Source: an uncultured Halocynthiibacter sp. (GTDB lineage Bacteria > Pseudomonadota > Alphaproteobacteria > Rhodobacterales > Rhodobacteraceae). Taken from it: a DNA stretch of 64,000 bases. The DNA lies in contig CANNCD010000003.1 in the NCBI GenBank assembly GCA_947503035.1, positions 62,001 to 126,000 of the forward strand, written 5' to 3'. The notes beneath the pieces were generated by a model. The model searched no databases, had not been told where the DNA came from, and saw nothing but the letters and a program-made list of their open reading frames with translations. The position numbers and the translations under genes are program-made. Below, piece after piece: positions 51,415-60,759 of this stretch. Each line of letters begins with the position of its first letter. Within the stretch, counting starts at the first letter, position 1.

Positions 51415-53166
51415 ATGTCGTTTTCAGGTTCCAAGTTCCAGTATCTATCTCTTAATCGGCCATGGCTGCGTGACACCAAAAAGGGTGAGTTAAAGGCAGA
51501 TGCCATCGCGGGATTGACCAATGCCACGATCGTTCTGCCGCAAGGGGTCGCCTTTGCGACCATCGCGGGATTGCCGCCAGAATATGGGTTGTTCACCGCA
51601 ATCATCGTCACCGCAGTGGCGGCATTTTGGGGATCATCACGGGTTATGGTGTCGGGCCCGACGACGGCGATTTCCGCAGTTTTATTCGCCTCCCTCAGCA
51701 GCCTCGCCATTGCGGGGAGTGAGGCCTATATCGCGCTGGCGCTTGTCCTGACCTTTATGGTCGGGGTGCTCCAACTGGCGGCTGGTCTTGCGGGGCTTGG
51801 CGGTCTTATCGCGTTTATTTCCCATTCGGTGATCGTCGGGTTCACCGCCGCTGCTGCCGTTTTGATTGGGGTGTCACAGCTTGGGCCGGCCTTGGGGCTT
51901 GCTGGTGGTGAAGGCGGTGTGATGCATCGTGTCTTACATGTCGCTGCGCATATTGGTGATTTGAATATGGACGCGGTGATCATCACATGCGTGACGCTCC
52001 TTAGTGTGATCATCTGTTCCAAGATAAGCCGCCGCTTGCCGCATTATATCATCGGTTTGGCGCTTGGGGCGGTCACCGCACATTTCCTTGGGGCACAAGA
52101 AACTGGCGTAAAAATGTTTGAACCTTTGGGCGCCACCCTTCCTGCTCTTGGCGCCCCCGATCTCGATTTTGGCACGATAAGCACCCTGTTGCCTGCCGCC
52201 GCCGCGGTGGCCTGTGTGGGCCTTCTTGAGGCGATTTCCATTGGTAAATCCTTCGCCATCCGGCGTGGGGAACACTATGATTCAAATCAGGAAATGGTCG
52301 GTCAGGGTCTGTCCAACCTCACAGGGAGTTTCTTTCAGTGCTATGCGGGATCCGGTTCGTTTACACGTTCGGGGCTTAATGCCGAAAGCGGCGCGCGTTC
52401 CCCAATGTCCGCCATTTTCGCGGCGGGGTTCCTTACCGTTTTACTGATGCTTCTTGCGCCATATGTGCGCTATGTTCCGGTGCCTGCGATGGCCGCGGTG
52501 ATTGTCTTTGTGGCATGGAAATTGATCAATATTTCCGAGATCAAACACGTTCTGGTCACCAGCCGTTCCGAGACCTTTATTCTGGCGGCGACGTTTTTGA
52601 CGGGAATTTTCGCCGAACTTGATTTCGCCATTCTTGTTGGGATTGTTGCGTCACTGTCGGTTTTTTTGAACAAAAGCGCACATCCCGTTGTCGCCGTCGG
52701 CGCGCCAACCGTGGTCAACAATCGTCGTGTGTTCATGAATGCAGAACTCCACAATCTCCCAGAATGCCTGCAAATCAGATTTGTCCGCATCGAGGGGCCG
52801 TTGTTCTTTGCCTCGATCGAACATATCGAACGCGCCTTTCGGCGGATGGAGGAAAAGGACGGGTATAAGACCTGTATCTTGAACCTTAAGGGAGTCGGGA
52901 AAATTGATCTTGCGGGGGCAGATTTTATCGTCTCAGAGGCCAAAAGAGCCCGTGAGCATGGACATGACCTGCATCTGATCGCTGCAAATCCCAGCGTTCT
53001 GAATGTTCTGCGTCGCTTGAATTGTCTTGATATTTTGGGTGAAAACAACGTTCATGCCCACAAGTCAGAGGCCATTGGCGTGAATGTCGCGTTGGCATCT
53101 GATGCGATTTGCAAAACCTGTACCGTGCGTTGTTTTCGAGAATGCGACGGTAAGCAAAGCCCTTAG
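51415..53166 (+). CDS. SulP-family anion transporter with STAS domain and Cys-rich tail
   Basis: A 583-residue membrane transporter of the SLC26/SulP family: about 10-12 helices, with the entry LTNATIVLPQGVAFATIAGLPPEYGLFTA and SNLTGSFFQCYAGSGSFTRSGLN, followed by a cytoplasmic STAS domain (about 440-560: FVRIEGPLFFASIEHIE...CILNLKGVGKIDLAG). The last residues contain C-x2-C-x3-C-x3-C (CKTCTVRCFREC), unusual for the family. It starts five bases after the sulfatase stop, so it probably moves the sulfate released by that enzyme, or a related anion, across the membrane. Confidence 0.9.
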   Translation: MSFSGSKFQYLSLNRPWLRDTKKGELKADAIAGLTNATIVLPQGVAFATIAGLPPEYGLFTAIIVTAVAAFWGSSRVMVSGPTTAISAVLFASLSSLAIAGSEAYIALALVLTFMVGVLQLAAGLAGLGGLIAFISHSVIVGFTAAAAVLIGVSQLGPALGLAGGEGGVMHRVLHVAAHIGDLNMDAVIITCVTLLSVIICSKISRRLPHYIIGLALGAVTAHFLGAQETGVKMFEPLGATLPALGAPDLDFGTISTLLPAAAAVACVGLLEAISIGKSFAIRRGEHYDSNQEMVGQGLSNLTGSFFQCYAGSGSFTRSGLNAESGARSPMSAIFAAGFLTVLLMLLAPYVRYVPVPAMAAVIVFVAWKLINISEIKHVLVTSRSETFILAATFLTGIFAELDFAILVGIVASLSVFLNKSAHPVVAVGAPTVVNNRRVFMNAELHNLPECLQIRFVRIEGPLFFASIEHIERAFRRMEEKDGYKTCILNLKGVGKIDLAGADFIVSEAKRAREHGHDLHLIAANPSVLNVLRRLNCLDILGENNVHAHKSEAIGVNVALASDAICKTCTVRCFRECDGKQSP

Positions 53167-53214
53167 GCTCTGGCAGGTTTCTTTAACTTTTTGGCGTCGT
53201 TCCGGCGCATAGCT

Positions 53215-53577
53215 ATGATGGATACCCAGCCAATGATTGAACGACTACAAACCGGTGAACGCATGAGCAAAATCGTCAAGCACAATGGCGTTGTTTACCT
53301 TTGCGGACAGGTCGGGGCCGGTGACACGGTGACCGAGCAAACCCAAGACTGTTTGGCTCGTGTGGATGCGCTTCTCGAAGAGGCGGGCTCGGACCGCGAA
53401 CATATTTTGCAGGCCATCATCTGGGTCGCTGACATGGCGGATTTCGCGGAAATGAACGCGGTTTGGGATGCGTGGGTGCCAGCGGGACATGCCCCCGCCC
53501 GTGCCTGCGGCGAGGCGAAACTGGCACGCGATGTTCTTAAGGTTGAAGTGATCGTCACCGCAGCCGTCAAGAGCTGA
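53215..53577 (+). CDS. RidA-family protein at the end of the sulfatase operon
   Basis: A RidA-superfamily protein of 114-120 residues ([52 protein letters not shown] and the ending [14 protein letters not shown], in fragments here). [10 protein letters not shown] occupies the place where RidA has its RxxV(E) active-site segment. The start is unclear: ATGs at 53215, 53218 and 53233 are in frame without a good ribosome binding site; the last gives the usual [11 protein letters not shown] beginning. It lies 48 bases or more after SulP in the same direction and may process an imine or enamine formed when the imported compound is degraded. Confidence 0.8.
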   Translation: MMDTQPMIERLQTGERMSKIVKHNGVVYLCGQVGAGDTVTEQTQDCLARVDALLEEAGSDREHILQAIIWVADMADFAEMNAVWDAWVPAGHAPARACGEAKLARDVLKVEVIVTAAVKS

Positions 53578-53617
53578 TCGTATTCGGTTTCGTTGAAACC
53601 TTAGACCAAAGACAACA

Positions 53618-53647
53618 GCTTGGGCGCTGATCGCGCAGTGCCCAAGC
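53618..53647. terminator. Hairpin between RidA and the beta-trefoil gene
   Basis: GCTTGGGC and GCCCAAGC form a perfect eight-pair stem enclosing a 14-base loop with further GC pairing. It lies in the 110-base gap between converging genes and probably ends both transcripts; no T tract is present. Confidence 0.45.
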
Positions 53648-53687
53648 ATGAGACCCAGAGATCTGTGGGCGGAGCCCAGGTGTGTTG

Positions 53688-54227
53688 CTATTTTTGAACA
53701 ATCCACTGTTTAAAGTTTGGCTCCAAGCCGTCACAGGCCGCAAGAATGAGGTCGCGTGACTGAAACGGTCCTGCATCATCAATGGTTGGCGCAACGGTCA
53801 AACATAGCGTTTCATCATTGCCCAAACGCATTTCAAGACTGTCTGCGTCATAGGAAAACCTCTGATTTTCCGCCTCGATATCACAGTCGATCAGGCCAAA
53901 GGGGTTAACCGCGTTCTCGGGTGCGGTATAGGCCATGCATTTGTTTTCATACGTGGCAGAAGCAATCGTTCCAGTGTCGGGCGCGTAGGTAAACAGGACA
54001 TCATTCCCCGTCGGCTTACAGGAATGCGCTTGCAGCGTTTCCGCAAACCCACGGCCTTTGGTGTCGATGCACCATCCTAGCTTGGCGTCTTCCTGAAGAT
54101 TATCGGCAAGATAGATAATTGGACCTTGGGTCTGGATTTCAGGGGCCGTCGCGTATGCCGGCATCGCAAATCCGACGCTCAAGGCGGATACGAGAACTGC
54201 AGGCGCAAGCGCGTATGAATGTTCCAT
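53688..54227 (-). CDS. Secreted protein with ricin-type beta-trefoil pattern
   Basis: A 179-residue exported protein: signal peptide to about residue 27 (ending MPAYA), then three repeats of about 40-45 residues, each with a Cys near the start, a second Cys after 15-25 residues and an aromatic QxW/xFxY ending: WCIDTKGRG...SCKPTG...LFTY; KCMAYTA...DCDIEAENQRFSYD; LCLTVAP...ACDGLEPNFKQWIV. That threefold Cys-Cys-aromatic pattern is the ricin-B lectin fold. It may bind sugars, or be structural. AAAGGAG precedes the ATG at 54227. It stands alone. Confidence 0.7.
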   Translation of the reverse strand: MEHSYALAPAVLVSALSVGFAMPAYATAPEIQTQGPIIYLADNLQEDAKLGWCIDTKGRGFAETLQAHSCKPTGNDVLFTYAPDTGTIASATYENKCMAYTAPENAVNPFGLIDCDIEAENQRFSYDADSLEMRLGNDETLCLTVAPTIDDAGPFQSRDLILAACDGLEPNFKQWIVQK

Positions 54228-54507
54228 GTGGTGCTCCTTTGAACCGATGTTGAACGTCATGATTGTGGCGAATGTTAACTGTCTACCCTCGTTGATTCTA
54301 CGTAAATCAGGCCGAAACTCAATCTGGATCCTTTTGGAACAGAGGGGCGTGTTGTCCTCATCAGTTACGTGCCAATTGGTGCGGATTGCACCTAAGGTCC
54401 GTAGTTTTATCCCCTTATGTCACTGAATTTTATAAGCTTTTGTTAATTCTGGCGTTTCAAAGAATTTCGAAATCAACACGATAAATGGCGGTTCGAGAGG
54501 CAGAAGC

Positions 54508-54537
54508 TTGACATGTATGAACGTTCGTTCATAAATA
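54508..54537 (+). promoter_or_regulatory. Promoter and 18-bp operator of the TetR/liu operon
   Basis: A consensus -35 TTGACA (54508-54513) and a -10-like TAAATA (54532-54537) flank the perfect palindrome TATGAACG-tt-CGTTCATA at 54516-54533. A dimeric repressor bound there would block RNA polymerase. The -10 ends four bases before the ATG at 54542, so the transcript should start at or next to the codon. The rest of the gap 54228-54507 shows nothing I recognise. Confidence 0.75.
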
Positions 54538-54541
54538 TCCC

Positions 54542-55144
54542 ATGTCAAAAGAACACCAAACAAAACAAACCATCCGCGACGTCGCGCGCCGATTATTTGC
54601 CGCGCATGGCTATAATGCTGTGTCTATGCGCGACATCGCGCAAGAGGTCGGCAAGCGCCCAGGCGGGCTCTATAATCATTTCCCAAATAAACAATCGATC
54701 TTGTTTGATATGATGTTGGAAAACCTTAACCGCGCTTATGAAGCGGTGATTGCGCCCGTGAATTCCAAGGCGCCAGCTGTGTCGCAGCTCGAAGATTTTG
54801 TCCGACGGCATTTGCAATACAACATCGAAAACCCCGACGATATTTTCATCGCATATATGGAATTGCGTAGCCTTGAGGCAGACAACGCCCATGCGATCAC
54901 AGCCGAGCGTGACAGCTATGAGGCCGCGCTTCGTAATATTTTGAAAGCTGGGGTCTCCTCTGGCGTGTTCACCCTTGCGGACCCCGATATTCATGCCCGC
55001 TCGATCCTGTCCATGTTGGGCGGGGTCACGGTGTGGTTCCGTCAAGGCGGCGCGCAAACCTCAGAAGATGTGGCTGAATGCTATGTCCAAGCCGCATTAC
55101 AAAGTGTCGGTGCCCCCTATTCCCCAACAAAGAGAGACGATTAA
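54542..55144 (+). CDS. TetR-family repressor, probably of the leucine catabolic operon
   Basis: A 200-residue TetR protein: helix-turn-helix in residues 8-55 (TIRDVARRLFAAHGYNAVSMRDIAQEVGKRPGGLYNHFPNK) and an all-helical ligand domain. It is directly joined to the liu genes (its TAA abuts the ATG of isovaleryl-CoA dehydrogenase), so it most likely senses a branched-chain acyl-CoA and regulates this operon and itself. There is no ribosome binding site, and the promoter position implies a leaderless mRNA. Different bacteria use MerR-type LiuR or TetR-type LiuQ for this pathway; this would fit the second style. Confidence 0.85.
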   Translation: MSKEHQTKQTIRDVARRLFAAHGYNAVSMRDIAQEVGKRPGGLYNHFPNKQSILFDMMLENLNRAYEAVIAPVNSKAPAVSQLEDFVRRHLQYNIENPDDIFIAYMELRSLEADNAHAITAERDSYEAALRNILKAGVSSGVFTLADPDIHARSILSMLGGVTVWFRQGGAQTSEDVAECYVQAALQSVGAPYSPTKRDD

Positions 55145-56308
55145 ATGTTTCATGGATCAATGACCTTCGACCTTGGTGAAGATGTGAACGCGCTTCGGGA
55201 TGTGGTCCATAAATGGGCACAAGAGCGCGTGAAACCATTGGCGGCACAGGCAGATAGCGAAAACCTTTTCCCAGAGGCGCTTTGGGAAGAAATGGGGGAA
55301 CTTGGTCTTCACGGGATTACGGTTCCCGAAGAACAGGGCGGGTCTGGCATGGGCTATCTGGCGCATGTGGTTGCGGTCGAGGAAATCGCGCGCGCCTCGG
55401 CGTCTGTGTCGCTCAGCTATGGCGCGCATTCAAACCTTTGTGTGAATCAGATACAACGCAACGGCACGGATGAACAAAAGGCGCGCTACCTGCCTGATCT
55501 GATCTCGGGCAAAAGCGTCGGCGCCCTTGCCATGTCCGAAAGCGGCGCGGGCTCTGACGTTGTCAGCATGACCCTGCGCGCCGAGAAAAAGAACGACCGC
55601 TTCGTTCTGAACGGCAATAAATACTGGATCACCAACGGCGGTGAGGCCAACACTTTGGTGGTTTACGCCAAGACCGATCCCGATGCCGGCCCCAAGGGGA
55701 TCACCGCGTTTCTGATCGAAAAATCCATGCCAGGGTTCAGCCAATCTGACCATTTCGACAAACTTGGGATGCGGGGATCAAACACCGTTGAATTGGTGTT
55801 TGAGGACGTCGAGGTGCCCTATGAAAACATCCTTGGCGAAGAGGGCCGCGGCGTCGAGGTGTTGATGTCTGGGCTTGATTACGAACGTGTGGTTCTGTCT
55901 GGCATCGGCACTGGCATCATGGCCGCCTGTCTGGATGAAATCATGCCCTATATGGCCGAGCGCAAACAATTCGGTAAACCCATCGGGTCGTTTCAACTCA
56001 TGCAGGGCAAGATCGCCGATATGTACACGAAACTAAACTCGGCGCGCGCCTATATCTATGAGGTCGCCAAGGCCTGTGATCGTGGTGACGTGACCCGCCA
56101 AGACGCGGCCGCATGTGTGCTCTATGCCTCAGAAGAAGCGATGGTCGTCGCCCATCAGGCCGTACAGGCCATGGGCGGCGCGGGTTTTATGAACGAAACC
56201 CCCGTGTCCCGTATTTTCCGCGACGCGAAACTGATGGAAATCGGTGCGGGCACCAGCGAAATCAGACGGATGCTGATTGGGCGCGAATTGATGGCTGCGA
56301 TTTCATAA
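55145..56308 (+). CDS. liuA: Isovaleryl-CoA dehydrogenase
   Basis: A 387-residue FAD enzyme that oxidises isovaleryl-CoA to 3-methylcrotonyl-CoA in leucine degradation. It shows [33 protein letters not shown] and [16 protein letters not shown], in which the Glu of DYERVV is the catalytic base placed as in isovaleryl-CoA dehydrogenases and not at the usual C-terminal position. ATG abuts the TetR stop; an internal start at MTFDLGEDV is possible. Its TAA overlaps the ATG of the carboxylase gene. Confidence 0.94.
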   Translation: MFHGSMTFDLGEDVNALRDVVHKWAQERVKPLAAQADSENLFPEALWEEMGELGLHGITVPEEQGGSGMGYLAHVVAVEEIARASASVSLSYGAHSNLCVNQIQRNGTDEQKARYLPDLISGKSVGALAMSESGAGSDVVSMTLRAEKKNDRFVLNGNKYWITNGGEANTLVVYAKTDPDAGPKGITAFLIEKSMPGFSQSDHFDKLGMRGSNTVELVFEDVEVPYENILGEEGRGVEVLMSGLDYERVVLSGIGTGIMAACLDEIMPYMAERKQFGKPIGSFQLMQGKIADMYTKLNSARAYIYEVAKACDRGDVTRQDAAACVLYASEEAMVVAHQAVQAMGGAGFMNETPVSRIFRDAKLMEIGAGTSEIRRMLIGRELMAAIS

Positions 56309-57915
56309 TGGCCGTAATTAAATCACAAATTTCCCCGAATTCCGAAACCTTTAAGGCGAACCAGGTCGCCCATACCGCCGGTCTGGACGAGATCGAAACA
56401 GCGGCCCAGCACGCGATGCAGGGTGGCCCCGAGGCGTCCCGTGAACGACATTTGTCCCGTGGAAAACTGCTCCCTCGGGATCGTATCGCCGGTGTCCTCG
56501 ATGCCGGATCGTCCTTCCTTGAGGTCGGCCTGTTCGGCGCCCATGGGCTTTATGACAACGCCTGTCCCGCCGCCGGTGCGATTGCTGGCATTGGGACGGT
56601 CATGGGCCGCGAGGTGATGATTTTGTGCAATGACGCGACGGTCAAGGGCGGCACCTATTTCCCGATGACGGTGAAAAAACACCTGCGTGCCCAAGAGATC
56701 GCCGAGGAAAACAACCTGCCCTGTATCTATTTGGTCGACAGCGGTGGCGCGAACCTGCCCAATCAGGACGAGGTGTTCCCCGACCGCGATCATTTTGGAC
56801 GCATCTTTTACAATCAGGCCCGCATGTCCGCCAAGGGCATCGCGCAGATCGCCGTCGTGATGGGGTCCTGCACGGCGGGCGGGGCCTATGTGCCGGCCAT
56901 GTCGGATGTGACGATCATCGTCAAAGAACAAGGGACCATTTTCCTTGCGGGGCCGCCTTTGGTACAGGCCGCGACGGGCGAAGTCGTCACCGCCGAGGAA
57001 TTGGGCGGTGGTGACGCGCACACCCGTCTATCCGGTGTTGCGGATTATCTGGCCAATGACGACGCGCATGCGCTTGCCTTGGCACGCGAGGCGGTTGGGA
57101 ACCTCAACCGCCCTGCCCCCCATGCGCTTGATCTGCAGCCGGTCGAGGCACCGCTTTATGATCCGTCCGAATTACTGGGGGTTGTCCCCGCCGATCTGCG
57201 TACGCCCTATGACATCCGCGAGGTGATCGCGCGGCTTGTGGACGGATCGCGTTTCGATGAATTCAAGGCGCGGTATGGCACCACATTGGTCTGCGGCTTC
57301 GCCCATGTCATGGGGATGCCCGTCGGGATCGTCGCCAACAACGGCGTGCTGTTTTCCGAAAGCTCGCTCAAGGGGGCGCATTTCGTTCAGCTCTGCGCGA
57401 AACGTAAGATCCCATTGGTGTTCTTGCAGAATATCACCGGTTTCATGGTGGGCAAAACCTATGAAAACGGCGGCATCGCCAAGGACGGCGCCAAGCTTGT
57501 GAATGCGGTGGCCACCGCCGCCGTGCCCAAGATCACCATGCTGGTCGGCGGCTCATTCGGGGCCGGAAACTATGGGATGTGCGGGCGGGCCTATTCGCCT
57601 CGATTCCTTTGGACTTGGCCCAATAGCCGCATCAGCGTGATGGGCGGCGAACAGGCCGCAGGCGTTTTGGCCACGGTCAAGCGCAACGCGATTGAACGCA
57701 AGGGCGGCACATGGTCCGCCGAAGAAGAAACCGCGTATAAACAGCCCACCATCGATATGTTCACCGAACAATCCCATCCGCTTTATGCCTCGGCGCGGCT
57801 CTGGGATGACGGCATCATCGATCCGCGCAAATCCCGCGATGTGCTGGCGCTTTCGTTGCGCGCCGCCCTTAACGCCCCAATTGAGGACACGCAGTTTGGC
57901 GTGTTCCGGATGTAG
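56308..57915 (+). CDS. liuB: 3-methylcrotonyl-CoA carboxylase, beta (carboxyltransferase) subunit
   Basis: A 535-residue carboxyltransferase subunit that moves CO2 from carboxybiotin to 3-methylcrotonyl-CoA. It has the crotonase-like acyl-CoA and carboxybiotin halves: [28 protein letters not shown] and [15 protein letters not shown] in the first, [25 protein letters not shown] and [24 protein letters not shown] in the second, the latter typical of MCC rather than propionyl-CoA carboxylase. ATG overlaps the isovaleryl-CoA dehydrogenase stop. The alpha subunit gene follows after eight bases. Confidence 0.94.
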   Translation: MAVIKSQISPNSETFKANQVAHTAGLDEIETAAQHAMQGGPEASRERHLSRGKLLPRDRIAGVLDAGSSFLEVGLFGAHGLYDNACPAAGAIAGIGTVMGREVMILCNDATVKGGTYFPMTVKKHLRAQEIAEENNLPCIYLVDSGGANLPNQDEVFPDRDHFGRIFYNQARMSAKGIAQIAVVMGSCTAGGAYVPAMSDVTIIVKEQGTIFLAGPPLVQAATGEVVTAEELGGGDAHTRLSGVADYLANDDAHALALAREAVGNLNRPAPHALDLQPVEAPLYDPSELLGVVPADLRTPYDIREVIARLVDGSRFDEFKARYGTTLVCGFAHVMGMPVGIVANNGVLFSESSLKGAHFVQLCAKRKIPLVFLQNITGFMVGKTYENGGIAKDGAKLVNAVATAAVPKITMLVGGSFGAGNYGMCGRAYSPRFLWTWPNSRISVMGGEQAAGVLATVKRNAIERKGGTWSAEEETAYKQPTIDMFTEQSHPLYASARLWDDGIIDPRKSRDVLALSLRAALNAPIEDTQFGVFRM

Positions 57916-57923
57916 GTCTGGCC

Positions 57924-59909
57924 ATGATACAGAAACTTCTCATTGCCAATCGCGGCGAAATTGCCTGTCGCGTGATCACCACCGCCAAACGGTTGGGGAT
58001 GCGCACGGTTGCGGTTTATTCTGATGCGGACGCGGGTGCGAAACACGTGCACCTCGCGGATGAGGCCGTGCATATCGGCCCGTCCGACGTCACCCAAAGT
58101 TACCTTCAAGCGCAGCGGATCATTGACGCCGCCGTGGCAACAGGCGCACAGGCGATCCACCCTGGTTATGGCTTTCTGTCCGAGAACCCCGATTTTGTCG
58201 AAGCCATTGAAAAGTCTGGTCTTATCTTTGTGGGCCCAAGTGCCGAATCCATCCGCGCGATGGGCCTTAAGGACGCGGCCAAGGCGTTGATGGAGGGGGC
58301 CGGTGTGCCCGTTGTTCCGGGCTATCACGGGGCGGAAACCGACGCGGATCGCTTGGCCCAAGAGGCGGATAAAATCGGCTATCCCGTGTTGATCAAGGCC
58401 CGCGCGGGTGGTGGCGGCAAGGGGATGCGTCTGGTGGAACAGCCCGATGATTTCCGCGCCGCACTCGCCGCCGCCCAGCGTGAGGGCCAATCGAGCTTTG
58501 GCGATCCGATTTGTCTGATCGAGAAATACATCACCCAGCCCCGCCACATCGAAATTCAGGTGTTCGGCGACAGTCACGGCAACGTTGTCCATATGTTTGA
58601 ACGGGATTGTTCCCTGCAACGGCGCCACCAAAAGGTAATAGAAGAGGCCCCCGCGCCCGACATGCCCGCCACTGTGCGCGCCGCCATGGGCAAGGCCGCC
58701 GTCGATGCCGCCAAGGCCGTCGGATACCGGAATGCGGGGACCGTCGAATTTATCGTTGATGGATCTGGGCCGCTTCGCGAAGACGGGTTTTGGTTCATGG
58801 AGATGAACACGCGCCTACAGGTCGAACATCCCGTGTCCGAGGCGATCACCGGTCTCGATTTCGTAGAGCTGCAGCTTCGTGTCGCCGCGGGCGAAGCCCT
58901 CCCGTTTGGGCAAAGCGATCTGGCGATCAACGGCTGGGCCATGGAGGCCCGCGTCTATGCCGAGGACGCGCCGCGGGGGTTTTTGCCCTCGACCGGCACG
59001 CTGGATCATCTGGTGTTCCCAAGCGGTTCGGCCTTTGATCTGGGTGCGGTACGTATCGATAGCGGCGTGCGCGCGGGTGACGAGATCAGCCCGTATTACG
59101 ACCCGATGATCGCCAAGGTTATCACCCACGCCCCCACCCGCGACGCCGCGCGTACGATGTTGGTGACCGCCCTTGAAGAATGCCAAATCGCGGGCACGAT
59201 GACCAATCTTGAATTCCTTGCTGCCCTTGCGCAAAACCCACGCTTTGCGTCGGGCGATGTCGACACGGGGTTGATCGCACAGGATCTGGACGCCTTGATC
59301 GCGCAGCCCGCGCCAAGCGCGCTGACATTGGGTCTTGCTGCCATCGGCGCGGCGGGTTTGTTGCCTGCTGCAAATGATGCGTGGGACGCGTTGTCCGGTT
59401 GGAGAAGCTGGGGCACGGCCGCTCATTTAATCCCTTTGAAACACGGCGACGAGGACCATCTCGTGCGGCTGTCTATTTACGGCCACGGCGATTTTTCGGT
59501 CGACGGAACACGGTTTACCCTGTCCCCGAACGGCCATGGTTGGCGGTTGAACGGGGCGGGCCAGCTGCGGGACGTGAACATCGTTGCCACGCAACATGAC
59601 GTGCATGTCTTTGACCAGGGACGGTGTCACAGCTTTTCGATCATCGACCCCTTGGCCCAAGATAGCAGCGCCGACGCAGGCGGTCTGGGCGTTACCGCCC
59701 CAATGCCCGGATTGGTCAGCCAAATCACCGTGAAAGCGGGCGACACCGTCGAGGCCGGTGATGATCTGATGATCCTTGAGGCGATGAAAATGGAGCATCG
59801 TCTGACGGCCCAGCGGAGCGGTATCATCGAGGATGTGCTCTGTGCCGAAGGCGATCAGGTCAGCGATGGCGCGGTTCTTGTGACCTTTGCGGAGACCGAG
59901 GATGACTGA
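57924..59909 (+). CDS. liuD: 3-methylcrotonyl-CoA carboxylase, alpha (biotin) subunit
   Basis: A 661-residue subunit with a biotin carboxylase N-terminal part (KLLIANRGEIACRVI; ATP-grasp loop ARAGGGGKGMRLVEQ; FMEMNTRLQVEHPVSEAITG), a linker and a biotinyl domain at the end, with the biotin lysine K622 in LEAMKMEHRL. With the beta subunit it carboxylates 3-methylcrotonyl-CoA to 3-methylglutaconyl-CoA. The order next to liuB, and the lyase following it, settle MCC over acetyl- or propionyl-CoA carboxylase. Its end overlaps the lyase gene by eight bases. Confidence 0.94.
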   Translation: MIQKLLIANRGEIACRVITTAKRLGMRTVAVYSDADAGAKHVHLADEAVHIGPSDVTQSYLQAQRIIDAAVATGAQAIHPGYGFLSENPDFVEAIEKSGLIFVGPSAESIRAMGLKDAAKALMEGAGVPVVPGYHGAETDADRLAQEADKIGYPVLIKARAGGGGKGMRLVEQPDDFRAALAAAQREGQSSFGDPICLIEKYITQPRHIEIQVFGDSHGNVVHMFERDCSLQRRHQKVIEEAPAPDMPATVRAAMGKAAVDAAKAVGYRNAGTVEFIVDGSGPLREDGFWFMEMNTRLQVEHPVSEAITGLDFVELQLRVAAGEALPFGQSDLAINGWAMEARVYAEDAPRGFLPSTGTLDHLVFPSGSAFDLGAVRIDSGVRAGDEISPYYDPMIAKVITHAPTRDAARTMLVTALEECQIAGTMTNLEFLAALAQNPRFASGDVDTGLIAQDLDALIAQPAPSALTLGLAAIGAAGLLPAANDAWDALSGWRSWGTAAHLIPLKHGDEDHLVRLSIYGHGDFSVDGTRFTLSPNGHGWRLNGAGQLRDVNIVATQHDVHVFDQGRCHSFSIIDPLAQDSSADAGGLGVTAPMPGLVSQITVKAGDTVEAGDDLMILEAMKMEHRLTAQRSGIIEDVLCAEGDQVSDGAVLVTFAETEDD

Positions 59910-60759
59910 CAGCGTCACCATATTTGAGGTCGGCCCACGCGACGGATTGCAAAACGAAAAGACCGAAATTGCGACCAAAGACAAGATCAAGCTGGTTGAT
60001 CTGTTGTCGCAAACTGGCCTGCGCAAAATCGAAGTCACTAGCTTTGTCAGCACGAAATGGGTGCCGCAAATGGCGGATGCGGCACAGGTCATGGCGGGCA
60101 TCCAGCGCCGCGCCGACGTGGACTATGCGGTGCTGACGCCGAACCTGCGCGGGTTCGAAGGCGCGGTGGCCGCAGATGCGTCCGAGGTCGCGATTTTTGC
60201 CTCGGCATCCGAGGGGTTCAGCCAGAACAACATCAACTGTTCCATCGCCGAGAGCCTTGAACGGTTCGCCCCCGTGGCCAAGGCCGCGCGTGATGCAGGC
60301 ATTCCGGTGCGCGGATATGTGTCCTGTATTGCCGAATGCCCCTATGACGGGGCCACCAAACCGGCCGATGTCGCAAAGGTCGCCAAGGCGCTTGCGGCGA
60401 TGGGTTGTTACGAAATCAGCCTTGGCGATACCATCGGGCGGGCCACGCCGGACCAGATCGATGCGATGTTGACCGCCGTATTGGAGGTGGTTCCCGCCAC
60501 TATGCTTGCCGGTCATTTTCACGACACCTCGGGGCGCGCGATTGATAATATCGACGTGAGCCTCGCACATGGGCTTCGGTGTTTTGACAGTTCGGTCGCG
60601 GGCTTGGGTGGCTGTCCCTATGCCCCTGGGGCCGCGGGAAATATCGCGACAGAAACCGTGCTGCGCCATCTTACTGCGCAGGGCTTTGAAACGGGCATCG
60701 ACCCGAATTTGTTTTCTCAGGCGGTGGAATTCGCCGCGACACTCAGGACATCCAAATGA
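59902..60759 (+). CDS. liuE: Hydroxymethylglutaryl-CoA lyase
   Basis: A 285-residue TIM-barrel lyase that cleaves HMG-CoA to acetoacetate and acetyl-CoA, the last step of leucine breakdown. Start motif IFEVGPRDGLQNEKT, metal ligands in HFHDTSGRAIDNI, and the signature AGLGGCPYAPGAAGN with catalytic C238. The ATG at 59902 lies inside the end of the carboxylase gene, so translation is coupled; the stop overlaps the next ATG (ATGA). Confidence 0.95.
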   Translation: MTDSVTIFEVGPRDGLQNEKTEIATKDKIKLVDLLSQTGLRKIEVTSFVSTKWVPQMADAAQVMAGIQRRADVDYAVLTPNLRGFEGAVAADASEVAIFASASEGFSQNNINCSIAESLERFAPVAKAARDAGIPVRGYVSCIAECPYDGATKPADVAKVAKALAAMGCYEISLGDTIGRATPDQIDAMLTAVLEVVPATMLAGHFHDTSGRAIDNIDVSLAHGLRCFDSSVAGLGGCPYAPGAAGNIATETVLRHLTAQGFETGIDPNLFSQAVEFAATLRTSK

